A stretch of 64,000 nt of DNA from Pedococcus cremeus (GCF_900111375.1 NZ_FOHB01000006.1:1-64000), one strand, 5' to 3'; positions 40,423 through 49,130 are shown, counted from the first letter of the stretch. Notes: a model not told the origin generated them from the sequence alone. Translations and numbers: made by a program.

Positions 40423-41361
40423 ATGCGCCGCAGACGAATGGGCACCTCCGGTCTCTCGGTGTCCCGCCTTGCCCTGGGGACGATGACGTGGGGCCGCAGC
40501 ACCGACTACGAGACGGCCGCCGAGCAGCTGCGCACCTTCCTCTCCTCCGGTGGCACGCTGGTCGACACCGCCCACGGCTACTCCGACGGCGCGGCCGAGG
40601 AGTTCCTGGGCCGCATGATCGACGAGGAGGTCGACCGCGACGACGTCATCGTGTGCACCAAGGCCGGCATCTCCCGGCGGTCGGGCGCAAGGGTGGTCGA
40701 CACCTCGCGCTTCAGCCTGCTCAGCCAGCTCGACACCTCGCTCGAGCGGCTCGGCACCGACCACGTCGACCTGTGGCTGGTGCACACGTGGAGCGACGAG
40801 GCGCCGCTGACCGAGACGCTCTCCGCGCTGGAGTGGGCCGTGAACACCGGACGGGCGCGCTACGTGGGCGTCTCCAACTACTCGGGCTGGCAGAGCGCCC
40901 GAGCCCTGTCACTGCTGGAGCAGGCGCGCGTGCCCCTCGTGGCCAACGAGGTCGAGTACTCCCTCGTCAACCGCCACGCCGAGCACGAGCTGCTCGGCGC
41001 TGCCCAGTCGCTGGGCTTCGGCATCCTGCCGTGGTCGCCGCTGGGACGCGGGGTTCTCACCGGCAAGTACCGGCACGGCATACCGGCCGACTCGCGGGCG
41101 GCCTCGCGCGACTTCCCCCGGTTCACGGCCCGCTACCTCGACGACCGCAGCGCGGGAGTCGTGGAGGCGCTGGCGATCGCGGCCCAGGGCCTCGGCGTCA
41201 CCCCCGCGGAGGTGGCCCTGGCGTGGGTGCGCGACCGGCCGGGTGTCGTGAGCCCCATCGTGGGAGCCCGCACCACCAGCCAGCTCAAGACGTCACTCGC
41301 CAGCGACGGGCTCGACCTGCCCCAGGAGATCGTGGCGGCCCTCGACGAGGTCTCCGCCTGA
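40423..41361 (+). CDS. Aldo/keto reductase
   Basis: The 312-aa NADPH-dependent oxidoreductase shows the AKR pattern: RRMGTSGLSVSRLALGTMTWG, the catalytic Asp/Tyr in FVDTAHGYSDGAAEEFLG-like sequence (here VDTAHGYSDG), Lys in CTKAGI, His in LWLVHTW, and C-terminal nucleotide-binding VVSPIVGARTTSQL. The subtype is close to the YajO/Tas-like group that reduces small aldehydes or ketones. ATG 40423 is set by the -10 spacing. It is convergent with the acidic protein gene 10 nt beyond. Confidence 0.92.
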   Translation: MRRRRMGTSGLSVSRLALGTMTWGRSTDYETAAEQLRTFLSSGGTLVDTAHGYSDGAAEEFLGRMIDEEVDRDDVIVCTKAGISRRSGARVVDTSRFSLLSQLDTSLERLGTDHVDLWLVHTWSDEAPLTETLSALEWAVNTGRARYVGVSNYSGWQSARALSLLEQARVPLVANEVEYSLVNRHAEHELLGAAQSLGFGILPWSPLGRGVLTGKYRHGIPADSRAASRDFPRFTARYLDDRSAGVVEALAIAAQGLGVTPAEVALAWVRDRPGVVSPIVGARTTSQLKTSLASDGLDLPQEIVAALDEVSA

Positions 41362-41371
41362 CCGACGGGCG

Positions 41372-41761
41372 TCAGCGCCGCGAGCGGTCGCCGTCGGCCT
41401 CTGCGATGTCGTCGCCGTCCTCGAGGTCGTCCTCGGAGTCCTCGGAGTCCTCGTCAGGCCCCTCGTCGGAGTCCTCGTCGGTGTCGTACTCCTCGTCGTC
41501 GAGACCGGAGTAGAGGCCCTCGTCGCCGTCCTCGTCCTCGTAGTGGTCGTCGATCTCGTCCTCTTCGTAGACCGTCAGCGGGGTCATCTCGCCGTAGGCC
41601 TCGAGCAGCGCGTCGTCATAGGCCTCGAACGCGTCGGCGAGGTCCTCGTAGGCCGCGACGACCGCCGGGTCGTCCTCACCCCGCTTGGACGCCGAGGCCT
41701 CGAGGTGGCGTTCCAGGGCGCTGGTCAGCGTCACCAGTGCGGCACGCGGGTCGGACGTCAT
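41372..41761 (-). CDS. Acidic protein of unknown function
   Basis: The 129-aa product has a short ordered N-terminal half (LVTLTSALERHLEASASKRG, YEDLADAFEAYDDALL) that looks helical, followed by a very acidic tail built of Asp, Glu and Ser (EDSDEGPDEDSEDSED). TACGGT lies 6 nt before the ATG, on the opposite strand to DUF5703. The counterpart of this gene next to DUF5703 occurs in other actinobacteria, but no function is known to me. Confidence 0.65.
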   Translation of the reverse strand: MTSDPRAALVTLTSALERHLEASASKRGEDDPAVVAAYEDLADAFEAYDDALLEAYGEMTPLTVYEEDEIDDHYEDEDGDEGLYSGLDDEEYDTDEDSDEGPDEDSEDSEDDLEDGDDIAEADGDRSRR

Positions 41762-41767
41762 GGCTCG

Positions 41768-41773
41768 ACCGTA
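41768..41773 (-). promoter_or_regulatory. -10 element of the acidic-protein gene (leaderless)
   Basis: TACGGT on the minus strand ends 6 nt before the ATG. Confidence 0.45.
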
Positions 41774-41800
41774 GCGGGTCATGGGGGAGAATGGCGGGCG

Positions 41801-41986
41801 ATGGTTGAGTACGAGTACCGGGAGCTGAAGTTCTCCCGAGACGTTTCCCGAGCCGACATCCGCAAGACACTGGCCGACCACGCGGAGTACGGCCACTGGG
41901 AGCTGCACCGAACTCGCATCTACCTCGGCGGTGTGCAGCGCACCTGGCTGCGCCGGCGGGTCATCCGCGCGACGCGGACCGCCTGA
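41801..41986 (+). CDS. DUF5703 family small protein
   Basis: The 61-aa protein starts MVEYEYRELKFSRDVSRADI and continues with ADHAEYGHWELHRTRIYLGG and a basic end, which I recognise as DUF5703, a small actinobacterial family of unknown function. The sequence is dense in Tyr, Arg and Glu, as in small ribosome- or RNA-binding proteins, but that is speculation. GAGAAT 8 nt before the ATG may be its -10. Its last 26 bp overlap the end of the sortase-substrate gene on the other strand. Confidence 0.82.
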   Translation: MVEYEYRELKFSRDVSRADIRKTLADHAEYGHWELHRTRIYLGGVQRTWLRRRVIRATRTA

Positions 41987-43019
41987 GCCGACGCGCCTGA
42001 GCCGTCAGCACCGCCCCGAGGCCGAGCAGCCCGAGCGCCAGCGAGGCCAGCGGCACGGTGTCGGCGCCCGTGAAGGCGAGCCGGCCCGGCAGGCCCGGCA
42101 CGGCGCTGGCCGGGGGGCGGCCACCCCCGTTGGCGTCCGCGCCCGGGGTGGGGTTGGTCGAGGTGGATGGCACCTGGGTCCCAGCGGGGCACGGCACCAC
42201 CAGCTGCTGGAGGGGCAGCCCGGCGTCGGTGAGGGCCTTGATGACGTCCTGGTCGAGCACCACGAGGGTGGTCTGCAGCGGCGCGACCTCCCGTGTGACG
42301 CGCACGCAGGCGCCGACCAGCCCCTGGACGTCGACGTCGACCCCCGCCAGGTCGTCGGCGGCCACGGCGCCCTTGGGGCACGGGGTGAAGACCTGCGGGA
42401 TCGTCTGGGCCAGCGGTGAGCCGGCGTCGTTGCCGAGCACGGACAGGTCGAACTCCACCGCCGGTGAGCCGCCGGTCGGGATGACGCAGGCCGTCAGCGC
42501 CTCGCTCTGCACCCGGGCGCCGGCCTTCGGCTGGTCGTTCGACGGGGCGGCTGCGGTGCGCCCGTTCGCCGTGCCACCCGACGTGCCGGATGCCGCCTGC
42601 CCCGACCCGCTGGTGCCCGATCCGCTGGTGCCGGAGCCGCTGGTGCCCTCGGCACTGCCCGAGCCGGAGCCCTGGCCGCCACTCGCGCCGGAGCCGTCGC
42701 CGCTCCCGGGGCCGGGCAGCTGCCCGGTGAGTGCACCGGTCACCTGGTCGGTCACGTCGCCCAGCGGGCCGGGGAGGCCGCCACCGGTGCCACCGTCGGT
42801 CGACGGTGCCGGTGACAGCGGGAGGCTGGTGGCGAGGTCGCCTGCCGCCGGTTGAGCGGTCGTCTGCTGCAGGGGCGACGGCGGAGCCAGTGAGGACTGA
42901 AGGGGTCCGGCGACGGCCGCCCCTCCTCCGAGGAGCGCGAGGCCGGTGACCAGGCACACGGCCGCCCCCGTGCGAGTCACCGTGCGCGTGACCGTCCTGA
43001 ATGCCGTCGTGTGACCCAT
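41961..43019 (-). CDS. Secreted cell-wall protein with LAFTG sortase motif
   Basis: The 352-aa protein has a signal peptide (TRTGAAVCLVTGLALLGGGAAVAG), a long Gly/Ser/Pro-rich linker (about 60-165), and a small globular part (about 170-290) with four cysteines (CVIPTGG, PCPKG, ACVRV, PCPAG) that could make two disulfides. It ends LAFTGADT, a membrane helix and RRLRRSASRG. LAxTG is the recognition site of class E sortases, so it should be covalently attached to peptidoglycan. GAAGGA precedes the ATG. The role is unknown; adhesion or surface structure is likely. Confidence 0.82.
   Translation of the reverse strand: MGHTTAFRTVTRTVTRTGAAVCLVTGLALLGGGAAVAGPLQSSLAPPSPLQQTTAQPAAGDLATSLPLSPAPSTDGGTGGGLPGPLGDVTDQVTGALTGQLPGPGSGDGSGASGGQGSGSGSAEGTSGSGTSGSGTSGSGQAASGTSGGTANGRTAAAPSNDQPKAGARVQSEALTACVIPTGGSPAVEFDLSVLGNDAGSPLAQTIPQVFTPCPKGAVAADDLAGVDVDVQGLVGACVRVTREVAPLQTTLVVLDQDVIKALTDAGLPLQQLVVPCPAGTQVPSTSTNPTPGADANGGGRPPASAVPGLPGRLAFTGADTVPLASLALGLLGLGAVLTAQARRLRRSASRG
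42607..42647. repeat. 15-bp imperfect tandem repeat in the linker
   Basis: CCGCTGGTGCC recurs at 42607, 42622 and 42637 with a 15-bp period and encodes repeated Gly-Thr-Ser-Gly-Ser on the minus strand. Linker length could vary between strains. Confidence 0.7.
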
Positions 43020-43083
43020 GGCCCGTCCTTCTCGCGGTGGCGACGCCCCAGTGCGTCTGCCACCTCAACGAGCCGGGCGCCGG

Positions 43084-43105
43084 AAGGCTACGGGCGAGTA
43101 GCCTT
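43084..43105. terminator. 8-bp hairpin between M20 peptidase and LAFTG genes
   Basis: AAGGCTAC-gggcga-GTAGCCTT is a perfect 8-bp stem 64 nt past the M20 stop. It may separate the two minus-strand genes. Confidence 0.45.
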
Positions 43106-43129
43106 TGACGTCAGCGGCCTTCCACGTCC

Positions 43130-43171
43130 GCGAGCCTCGGCGCGTCGTCAGCGAGCCTCGGCCCGTCGTCA
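43130..43171. repeat. 21-bp tandem duplication at the M20 stop codon
   Basis: Two head-to-tail 21-bp copies (43130-43150 and 43151-43171) differ at one base. The second contains the M20 stop codon, so the duplication has created a second TGA-bearing copy in the 3' untranslated region. Confidence 0.75.
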
Positions 43172-44515
43172 GCAGGTCTGCACGAGGCGCAGCAGCACCC
43201 GGGCGCCGAAGTCGAGCGCGTCCACCGGCACCCGCTCGTCGATGCCGTGGAACATGGGGGCGAAGTCGAGGTCGGCGGGCAGGCGCAGCGGGGCGAAGCC
43301 GTAGCCGGTGATGCCCAGCTTGCTCAGCGCCTTGTTGTCGGTGCCGCCGGACAGGCAGTACGGCAGCACACGCGCGTCGGGGTCCTCGGCGAGCAGGGCG
43401 GCCTTCATGGCCTCGACGAGCGGTCCGTCGAAGGGCGCGTCGAGCGCGATGTCGCGGTGCACCACCTCCACCTCGACGTGCTCGCCGGCCAGCTCGCGGA
43501 TGGTCGCCATGAGCGACTCCTCGTGCCCGGGCAGGAACCGGCAGTCGACGGCGGCCGTGGCGCCCTGCGGGATGACGTTGTGCTTGTAGCCGGCCGAGGC
43601 CATCGTCACGTTCGCGGTGTCCTGCAAAGTCCCTCGCACGAACCCCTGGGCGCCGCCGAGGTGGCCGAGCAGCTCCTCGGCGTCCTCGTCGGTCCAGGCC
43701 ACGCCGGTCAGGTCGCTCAGGCCGTCGAGCAGCTGGCGCACCGAGGCGACGTACTCCCGTGGCCACGGGTGGGTGCTGATCCGGGTGATCGCCTCCGAGA
43801 GGCGCACGATCGCGTTCTCGTGGTTGGGCACGGAGCCGTGCCCGGCCCGGCCCTGGGCGTGCAGCCGCAGCCAGGCGATGCCCTTCTCTGCGGTCTGCAG
43901 CAGGTACGCGCGGCTCGGCGTGCCGTCGGCGGTCGGCACCGTGACGCTGTAGCCTCCGACCTCGCTGATGGCCTCGGTGACGCCCTCGAAGAGCTCCGGG
44001 TGGTGGTCGACGACGAAGTGCGAGCCGTGCACTCCCCCGGCCTCCTCGTCAGCGAAGAACGCGACGACGAGGTCGCGCGGGGGCTTGGTGCCGGTGCGGG
44101 CGAGGTGCCGCACCACCGACAGGATCATCGCGTCCATGTCCTTCATGTCCACGGCTCCCCGGCCCCAGACGCACCCGTCGCGCAGCTCGCCGCTGAACGG
44201 GTCGACCTGCCAGTCGGCGGAGTTCGCCGGCACGACGTCGAGGTGGCCGTGCAGGCAGAGCGCCGGGCGGGCGCGGTCGGCGCCCTCGAGGCGCACCACG
44301 ACGCTGGTGCGCCCCGGCTGGCTCTCGACGACCGTCGGCTCGAGGCCGACCTCGCGCAGCTGGGCGACGACGTAGTCGGCCGCCTCGCGCTCCCCCGGTC
44401 CGGAGCCGTCACCGAAGTTCGTCGAGTCGATGCGGATGAGCTCCTGGCAGATCCTCACGACCTCGTCGGAGGGGCCGGCGGCGGCGGTGTCGGACTGGGC
44501 GGTTGGCTGGGTCAT
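43169..44515 (-). CDS. M20/M25/M40 family metallopeptidase (dipeptidase)
   Basis: The 448-aa di-zinc peptidase has the metal motifs LCLHGHLDVVPA (His, Asp), WGRGAVDMKDMDA, FFADEEAGGVHG (catalytic Glu-Glu), and the dimerisation domain beginning around TAEKGIAWLRLHAQGRAGHGS. A late histidine lies in FAPMFHGIDERVP. It resembles M. tuberculosis Rv2141c and probably cleaves dipeptides or acyl amino acids in the cytoplasm. TAGGGT lies 7 nt before the ATG at 44515; the frame upstream of it is open but basic and unlike the family. Confidence 0.92.
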   Translation of the reverse strand: MTQPTAQSDTAAAGPSDEVVRICQELIRIDSTNFGDGSGPGEREAADYVVAQLREVGLEPTVVESQPGRTSVVVRLEGADRARPALCLHGHLDVVPANSADWQVDPFSGELRDGCVWGRGAVDMKDMDAMILSVVRHLARTGTKPPRDLVVAFFADEEAGGVHGSHFVVDHHPELFEGVTEAISEVGGYSVTVPTADGTPSRAYLLQTAEKGIAWLRLHAQGRAGHGSVPNHENAIVRLSEAITRISTHPWPREYVASVRQLLDGLSDLTGVAWTDEDAEELLGHLGGAQGFVRGTLQDTANVTMASAGYKHNVIPQGATAAVDCRFLPGHEESLMATIRELAGEHVEVEVVHRDIALDAPFDGPLVEAMKAALLAEDPDARVLPYCLSGGTDNKALSKLGITGYGFAPLRLPADLDFAPMFHGIDERVPVDALDFGARVLLRLVQTC

Positions 44516-44522
44516 GGACCCC

Positions 44523-44528
44523 ACCCTA
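44523..44528 (-). promoter_or_regulatory. -10 element of the M20 peptidase gene (leaderless)
   Basis: TAGGGT on the minus strand ends 7 nt before the ATG. Confidence 0.5.
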
Positions 44529-44638
44529 GGCAGTGGCGCAGGACGCGAGGGCGTTGACCGGTATGCCGTGTCGGCACCCTCCGCGGCACGTCGTCGCCGC
44601 CGCGGGCGCCGGGTTTCGGGGCCAGGCCCGGTGCGTGC

Positions 44639-44644
44639 TATCGT
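44639..44644 (+). promoter_or_regulatory. Candidate -10 element of tRNA-Leu
   Basis: TATCGT stands 45 nt upstream of the mature tRNA 5' end. It is the best -10 in the interval; no clear -35 was seen. Confidence 0.35.
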
Positions 44645-44689
44645 TCCGGCGCGCGGCAGGCACTCCCCAAAGTGCCGGCTGACCACCTT

Positions 44690-44774
44690 GTCCGGGTGGC
44701 GGAATGGCAGACGCGCTAGCTTGAGGTGCTAGTGCCCTTTATCGGGCGTGGGGGTTCAAGTCCCCCTCCGGACA
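44690..44774 (+). tRNA. tRNA-Leu (anticodon GAG)
   Basis: The 85-nt sequence folds as a class II tRNA. The acceptor GTCCGGG pairs with TCCGGAC (one G-U); the anticodon stem CTAGC/GCTAG encloses the loop TTGAGGT with anticodon GAG, which reads CUC and CUU. A long variable arm (GCCC/GGGC) and the T arm GGGGG-TTCAAGT-CCCCC follow. The CCA end is not encoded. CUC is a major Leu codon in such G+C-rich genomes. Confidence 0.96.
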
Positions 44775-44782
44775 CAGATCAC

Positions 44783-44815
44783 GAAAGACCCCCCACGCTT
44801 GCCGGGGGGTCTTTC
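44783..44815. terminator. Strong bidirectional terminator after tRNA-Leu
   Basis: GAAAGACCCCCC (44783-44794) pairs perfectly with 44804-44815 across a 9-nt loop. It ends the tRNA transcript and also faces the 3' end of the convergent phosphatase gene; the A and T tracts at the stem base act as U tail in both directions. Confidence 0.88.
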
Positions 44816-44834
44816 CGCATCTCCGGGCGCTTCG

Positions 44835-46091
44835 TCACCCGAGTTCCTCCGCCACGTTGGCGAGGTGGTCTGCGCTTCCACCGCGCCACTCGAGCAACAG
44901 GAGGGTCGCGTCGTCAGTGGTGACGTCGCCTCGCTCTCGCATCAGGGTGCGGGAGAGGCGGCGCACCACCTCCTGCACCGCGCCTCCGTCACGGCTCGCA
45001 CGCTCGACCAGGTTGATCAGGCGTGCCATACCGAACTGTTCGCCGCCCTCCCGGTGCTCCTCGACGACCCCGTCGGTGAAGAACAGCACCCGGTCGCCGC
45101 GCTCGAGCGCATACTCACTGACCACGGGCGATGCGCCGCCATAACCGACTGGCAGGGTCGTCGGGCTGTCCAGGGACGCGAGAACGCGGTGGTCACGCAG
45201 GAGCAGGGGGGCCGGGTGGCCCGCGTTGACCCACTGCAGCCGGCCCGAACGGACGTCGAGACGCGCCATCTGCGCGGTCGCGAAGTGGTCCGCGGTGAAC
45301 TGGGTGGCGACGGCGGCGTCCATCGCCGCGTACATCTCCTCCAGACCCAGGTCGAAGCGCCGAGCATGCCGGTAGGCGCCGACTGCGAGGGTGGCCATCA
45401 CGGCGGCGCCGAGCCCGTGGCCCATCGCGTCGATCATGGCCAGGTGGAGGATGTCTTCGTTGAAGGCGTAGTCGAAGCTGTCACCGGCCACGTCGTAGGC
45501 CGGCTCCAGCGCACCGGCGACAGCCACCTGCGGTGTGGTCATCGTCAGCGGCGGCAGCAGCTGCCACTGCAGCTCGGCGGACAGGCTCATGGGCTGCCGG
45601 CGCCTGGCTTGGAAGAAGCTGTCGGTGTACATGCCTTTCGTGACGAACATGTCGGCCACGAGCCCGGCCAGCCGCCGCGTCAGCCGCCGGTCATCATCGT
45701 CCACGCTGTCGATCGTGAAGGCGAGCACCCCGACGCGGTCGGTACCGTCGAGCAGTGGCACGAAGACCCGAACCCCTTGCTCGTGGGGCTCCTCCACCGT
45801 CCTGTCCGTCCGGAAGGCGGCGCCGGGCAACGACCCGTCGATCGGCTGAGGCACCCCCACCACCAGACCCTCCCCGCGAAGCGGTACCAGGGTCAGCTGG
45901 TCGTACTCGGGCAGGAAGATCTCGACGTCACGGCCTCCGATGATGGCGATCTCCTGGGCGACGAGCGGCGCGATCAGGTGCGGAGGCATCTGGTGAGCCC
46001 GGTCCAGGAGCGAGCCGAGCAGTCGTTCCCCGAAGCCCTCCGAGCGGTCCACCACCCCCGAGGATGAAGCGGGCTCCTCTCGCTCGGCCAT
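44835..46091 (-). CDS. PP2C-family serine phosphatase, GAF-SpoIIE (RsbU-like)
   Basis: The 418-aa protein has an N-terminal GAF-like region (about 30-150, IIGGRDVEIFLPEYDQLTLV; VRVFVPLLDGTDRVGVLAF) and a SpoIIE/PP2C domain with metal-binding aspartates in YDVAGDSFDYA, MIDAMGHGLGA, FFTDGVVEE and TTDDATLLLLEW. Such enzymes dephosphorylate anti-anti-sigma factors and release stress sigma factors; no such partner is encoded nearby. The preceding intergenic 210 bp shows only a possible hairpin. Confidence 0.9.
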   Translation of the reverse strand: MAEREEPASSSGVVDRSEGFGERLLGSLLDRAHQMPPHLIAPLVAQEIAIIGGRDVEIFLPEYDQLTLVPLRGEGLVVGVPQPIDGSLPGAAFRTDRTVEEPHEQGVRVFVPLLDGTDRVGVLAFTIDSVDDDDRRLTRRLAGLVADMFVTKGMYTDSFFQARRRQPMSLSAELQWQLLPPLTMTTPQVAVAGALEPAYDVAGDSFDYAFNEDILHLAMIDAMGHGLGAAVMATLAVGAYRHARRFDLGLEEMYAAMDAAVATQFTADHFATAQMARLDVRSGRLQWVNAGHPAPLLLRDHRVLASLDSPTTLPVGYGGASPVVSEYALERGDRVLFFTDGVVEEHREGGEQFGMARLINLVERASRDGGAVQEVVRRLSRTLMRERGDVTTDDATLLLLEWRGGSADHLANVAEELG

Positions 46092-46222
46092 GCCTCATCA
46101 TCGCCGAGCAGCACCCGGCTGTCACCCGAACTGAGCCGGCGGCCGGCTGCGTCAGGGCAGCCACCCCACCTCGGCGCACCCGTCGACGACCCGCCCGGCG
46201 ACAGATGCCGAGGGGCGTCGCA

Positions 46223-46256
46223 GAGGCGCCGGCCCCCGGATGGGGACCGACGCCTC
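46223..46256. terminator. Imperfect hairpin after the M6 protease gene
   Basis: GAGGCGCCGGCCCC and the facing GGGGACCGACGCCTC pair with two C-A mismatches around a 5-nt loop. It lies about 46 nt past the protease stop on the minus strand. Nothing else was seen in the 210-bp gap 46092-46301. Confidence 0.4.
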
Positions 46257-46301
46257 CGCGTTGCTGGTGTTGCAGTGGTGCGAGTCAGGCCTTGGCCCGG
46301 C

Positions 46302-49130
46302 TCACGGCCTCGGCGGAGTGATCTTGATCTGCGCCGCCTGGTTGCCGAACATCGACTTGGCCACCGTCACCGTGGTGCCGTAGCCCACGCCGTCGTCGGC
46401 CGGGTTGCCCGAGCCCATCTTCGTGATGGCCCCGATGTCGTAGCCGTAGTACTGCTTCAGCGGGTTGCCGGCCGAGTCGACGAACCGCGTCGAGTACGGC
46501 GCGTTGCCCCTCGACGGCACCACCGTCGAGGCGTCGGCGTCGCGGTAGAAGATGCGACCGTCCGGACGGAGCTCGAAGCCGGGGTACCAGCCCTTGTTGT
46601 CGGTGAAGGTACTGACCGGGGCCTGCGGACCGTGGGTGTTGCACTTCTCCACCGACAGGTCGGCGTTGGTGAGGCACTCGTTGAACGTGTAGGTCGGCTG
46701 GAGGCCGAACGCGGCGTTCGACGACTGCGGACGTGAGGGCAGGTTCTTCAGGGTGGTCGGGTCGAGAGCCGCCGCGTCTCCGCTGCGCCGCAGCGGGTCG
46801 AAGTGGCTGTCGACGATGAGCAGGCCGCCCTTGGAACCCTCGCTCGGCAGCGAGGTGAGGTTGTTGAGCACGTGGTTGACGTTGCCGTACGACGTGTCCC
46901 GGTACCAGACCAGCGCGCCCGGGGCGTTGTACTTGATCTTCTCGACCTTCCACGCACCGTCGTCGGCCTGGTAGGTCGTGTCGTAGGTGTACTTCAGGCC
47001 CTCGTCGAACCCGTCGAAGTTGCGCCACTCGACCAGGTAGTACTGCGCCTTGCTGGAGGTGCCGGTGTCGATGACCCAGCCCGATCCCAGCGCCTCGCCG
47101 CTGACGAAGGTGCCGGTCGCCGCGGTCCAGCCGTTGGCGCCGTTCTCGACGTCGTCGCTCCAGACCGGCGCGCCGCCTGCGGTGACCGAGAAGTCGTCGG
47201 CGAACCAGCCGCGCTCCTCGAACGCCGCGTCGGTGGCCTGCAGCAGGCGCACCTGGACGCTCTTGCCCGCCCACGGGGACAGGTCGACGTACTCGTGCTG
47301 CCAGCCGCCGCTGTCACCGGTGAGGCCGTGCTTCTTGCCGCCGTAGTCCTTCATCCGGCCGTTGGGGTCGGCGTAGTCGTCCTTGGTGGACACCTCGGCG
47401 CCGGCCTCGTTGTAGACCTTCTGCTCGGCCCAGGTGGCGCCGCCGTCGGTCGAGACCTCGACGAAGCCGTAGTCCCAGTCCTTCTCGATGATGTAGTTGT
47501 TCCACATCCAGAACCTGGCGTCGCCGCCCGCGGGCACGTCGACCGTGCGGGTGAGGGTGTTCTTCGCCCAGCTCTGGTCGTTGCCGCCCCACCACATCTT
47601 GGAGCCGCTGTGCGGCGTGGCGAGGGTGACGACCTTGTTGGGAAGGTTGATCTTGACGCCGTCGGCCGTGCCCTTCAGCGGGCGCGAGTTCTGGCCGACG
47701 ATGACGGTGCGCGGGTCGTCACCGGGGTTGAGCTGCACCGGGTCGGCCCAGCCGAGGACCCACTTGTCCCACAGGCCCATGTGCGTCGGCATCGACTGGA
47801 AGATCGGGCCGGAGTGCGAGCCGGAGCTCATGAGGTCCCAGAAGTCGATGTCGGAGTCGCCGCCGCTGCCGGTGTCGTACAGGTCGGGCAGGCCGAGGTC
47901 GTGGCCGTACTCGTGGGCGAAGACGCCGACACCGGAGTCCTCGGGCTGCACGATGTAGTTGGACAGCTTCAGGTTGGTCCCGGGGATCGGGGCGCCACCG
48001 GCCACGGCTGAGGAGTGCGCCCAGATCGCGTAGGTACCCTCGGCGCCACCGCCGCCCGACTTGTCGGACCCGGCGTGGACCAGCACGACGTGGTCGATGA
48101 TCCCGTCGGGCTCGTTGTAGTTGCCGTCACCGTCGACGTCGCCCTGGTCCTCGATGTCGTAGTCGGCCCAGGGGAAGTTCGGCTGTGCCTTGGCGAGCGC
48201 CGCGACCGCGTCGATCGGCAGCTGGCCCGGGCCGAGCGGGTTGTCGGGGTGGCCCTGCATGTCCTGCATGGGGCCTGCCTCGTAGACACCCTTGTCGTTC
48301 TTGTGGCAGACCGTCGCGCCGTAGTACGCCTCGGAGTGCGGGACCGTGACCCACGGGGTCGCGGAGCCGTGCACGGTGTAGGCGCCCTGCGACATCTCCT
48401 CGTACATGTTCTTCATCGTGTAGCCGGAGATGTCGAACCCGGGCTTGCCGTCGGGTCCCTTGAGGTCGGTGCGCACCCGCTCGGTGATGCCGTCCTTGCT
48501 GAACAGCATCTTGTTGTAGTGCTCGGAGGAGAAGTCCGGCACCCACATCGAGTTGTTGTCCGGCTTCGACAGCGTGGCCGGGTTGGGGATGGTGTTGTGC
48601 AGCGGGCCGTTCTGGACGTTGCCCGGCTTGCACGTCGTGGCGCCGAACTCCGTCGGCACGTAGGAGCTCGTGAAGTCGTCGTTCGCCTTGTCGTTGAACT
48701 CGACGAGGATCGTGAGGAGCTTCGCCTCCTGGGTCGACTTGGCTCCCTTGTAGCGGCTCTTGATCGCCTTCGGGCTCGTGTTCCCCTTCATCGCCTTCGC
48801 CTCGAGCTTGGCCAGCTCGCGGGCGGCCACGGGGTTGCCCTGGGCGTTCTTGCGGTCGACCTTCAGGGCGCGCGCGAGGGCGTCCTGACGCTGCTGCGCG
48901 GCCTGCTTCCCCTTCTTCACCTCGGTGTCGCTGCCGAACGCCTTCTCGGCCCTCGGCGAGACGTAGTTGATGTAGTGGTCCGAGCCGGCTGTGGCCGGCG
49001 ACCCGGTGCTCTCCGCTGCTGTGGCGGTGCCGCTCGCCCCGGCTGTCGCGACCCCCGCCACCACCATGGCGATCGTGGGTACGACCGCGGCGGCGACTCT
49101 GCGCGACCGTGCGATCCTGCGTTGAGTCAT
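46302..49130 (-). CDS. Secreted M6-family (immune inhibitor A-like) metalloprotease
   Basis: The 942-aa protein has a signal peptide (RRVAAAVVPTIAMVVAGVAT, cleaved near TATAAES), a propeptide to about residue 120 and a catalytic region with the zinc motif HEYGHDLGLPDLYD (His406, Glu407, His410). Asp/Gly-rich calcium-type loops lie near DVDGDGNYNEPDG. The C-terminal 400 residues form immune-inhibitor-A-like beta domains (WDYGFVEVSTDGGATW; ERGWFADDFSV). InhA proteases degrade host or environmental proteins outside the cell. GAGGGGAAAG precedes the ATG. Codon and octamer use differ slightly: no GTATGCCG occurs in these 2.8 kb. Confidence 0.92.
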   Translation of the reverse strand: MTQRRIARSRRVAAAVVPTIAMVVAGVATAGASGTATAAESTGSPATAGSDHYINYVSPRAEKAFGSDTEVKKGKQAAQQRQDALARALKVDRKNAQGNPVAARELAKLEAKAMKGNTSPKAIKSRYKGAKSTQEAKLLTILVEFNDKANDDFTSSYVPTEFGATTCKPGNVQNGPLHNTIPNPATLSKPDNNSMWVPDFSSEHYNKMLFSKDGITERVRTDLKGPDGKPGFDISGYTMKNMYEEMSQGAYTVHGSATPWVTVPHSEAYYGATVCHKNDKGVYEAGPMQDMQGHPDNPLGPGQLPIDAVAALAKAQPNFPWADYDIEDQGDVDGDGNYNEPDGIIDHVVLVHAGSDKSGGGGAEGTYAIWAHSSAVAGGAPIPGTNLKLSNYIVQPEDSGVGVFAHEYGHDLGLPDLYDTGSGGDSDIDFWDLMSSGSHSGPIFQSMPTHMGLWDKWVLGWADPVQLNPGDDPRTVIVGQNSRPLKGTADGVKINLPNKVVTLATPHSGSKMWWGGNDQSWAKNTLTRTVDVPAGGDARFWMWNNYIIEKDWDYGFVEVSTDGGATWAEQKVYNEAGAEVSTKDDYADPNGRMKDYGGKKHGLTGDSGGWQHEYVDLSPWAGKSVQVRLLQATDAAFEERGWFADDFSVTAGGAPVWSDDVENGANGWTAATGTFVSGEALGSGWVIDTGTSSKAQYYLVEWRNFDGFDEGLKYTYDTTYQADDGAWKVEKIKYNAPGALVWYRDTSYGNVNHVLNNLTSLPSEGSKGGLLIVDSHFDPLRRSGDAAALDPTTLKNLPSRPQSSNAAFGLQPTYTFNECLTNADLSVEKCNTHGPQAPVSTFTDNKGWYPGFELRPDGRIFYRDADASTVVPSRGNAPYSTRFVDSAGNPLKQYYGYDIGAITKMGSGNPADDGVGYGTTVTVAKSMFGNQAAQIKITPPRP

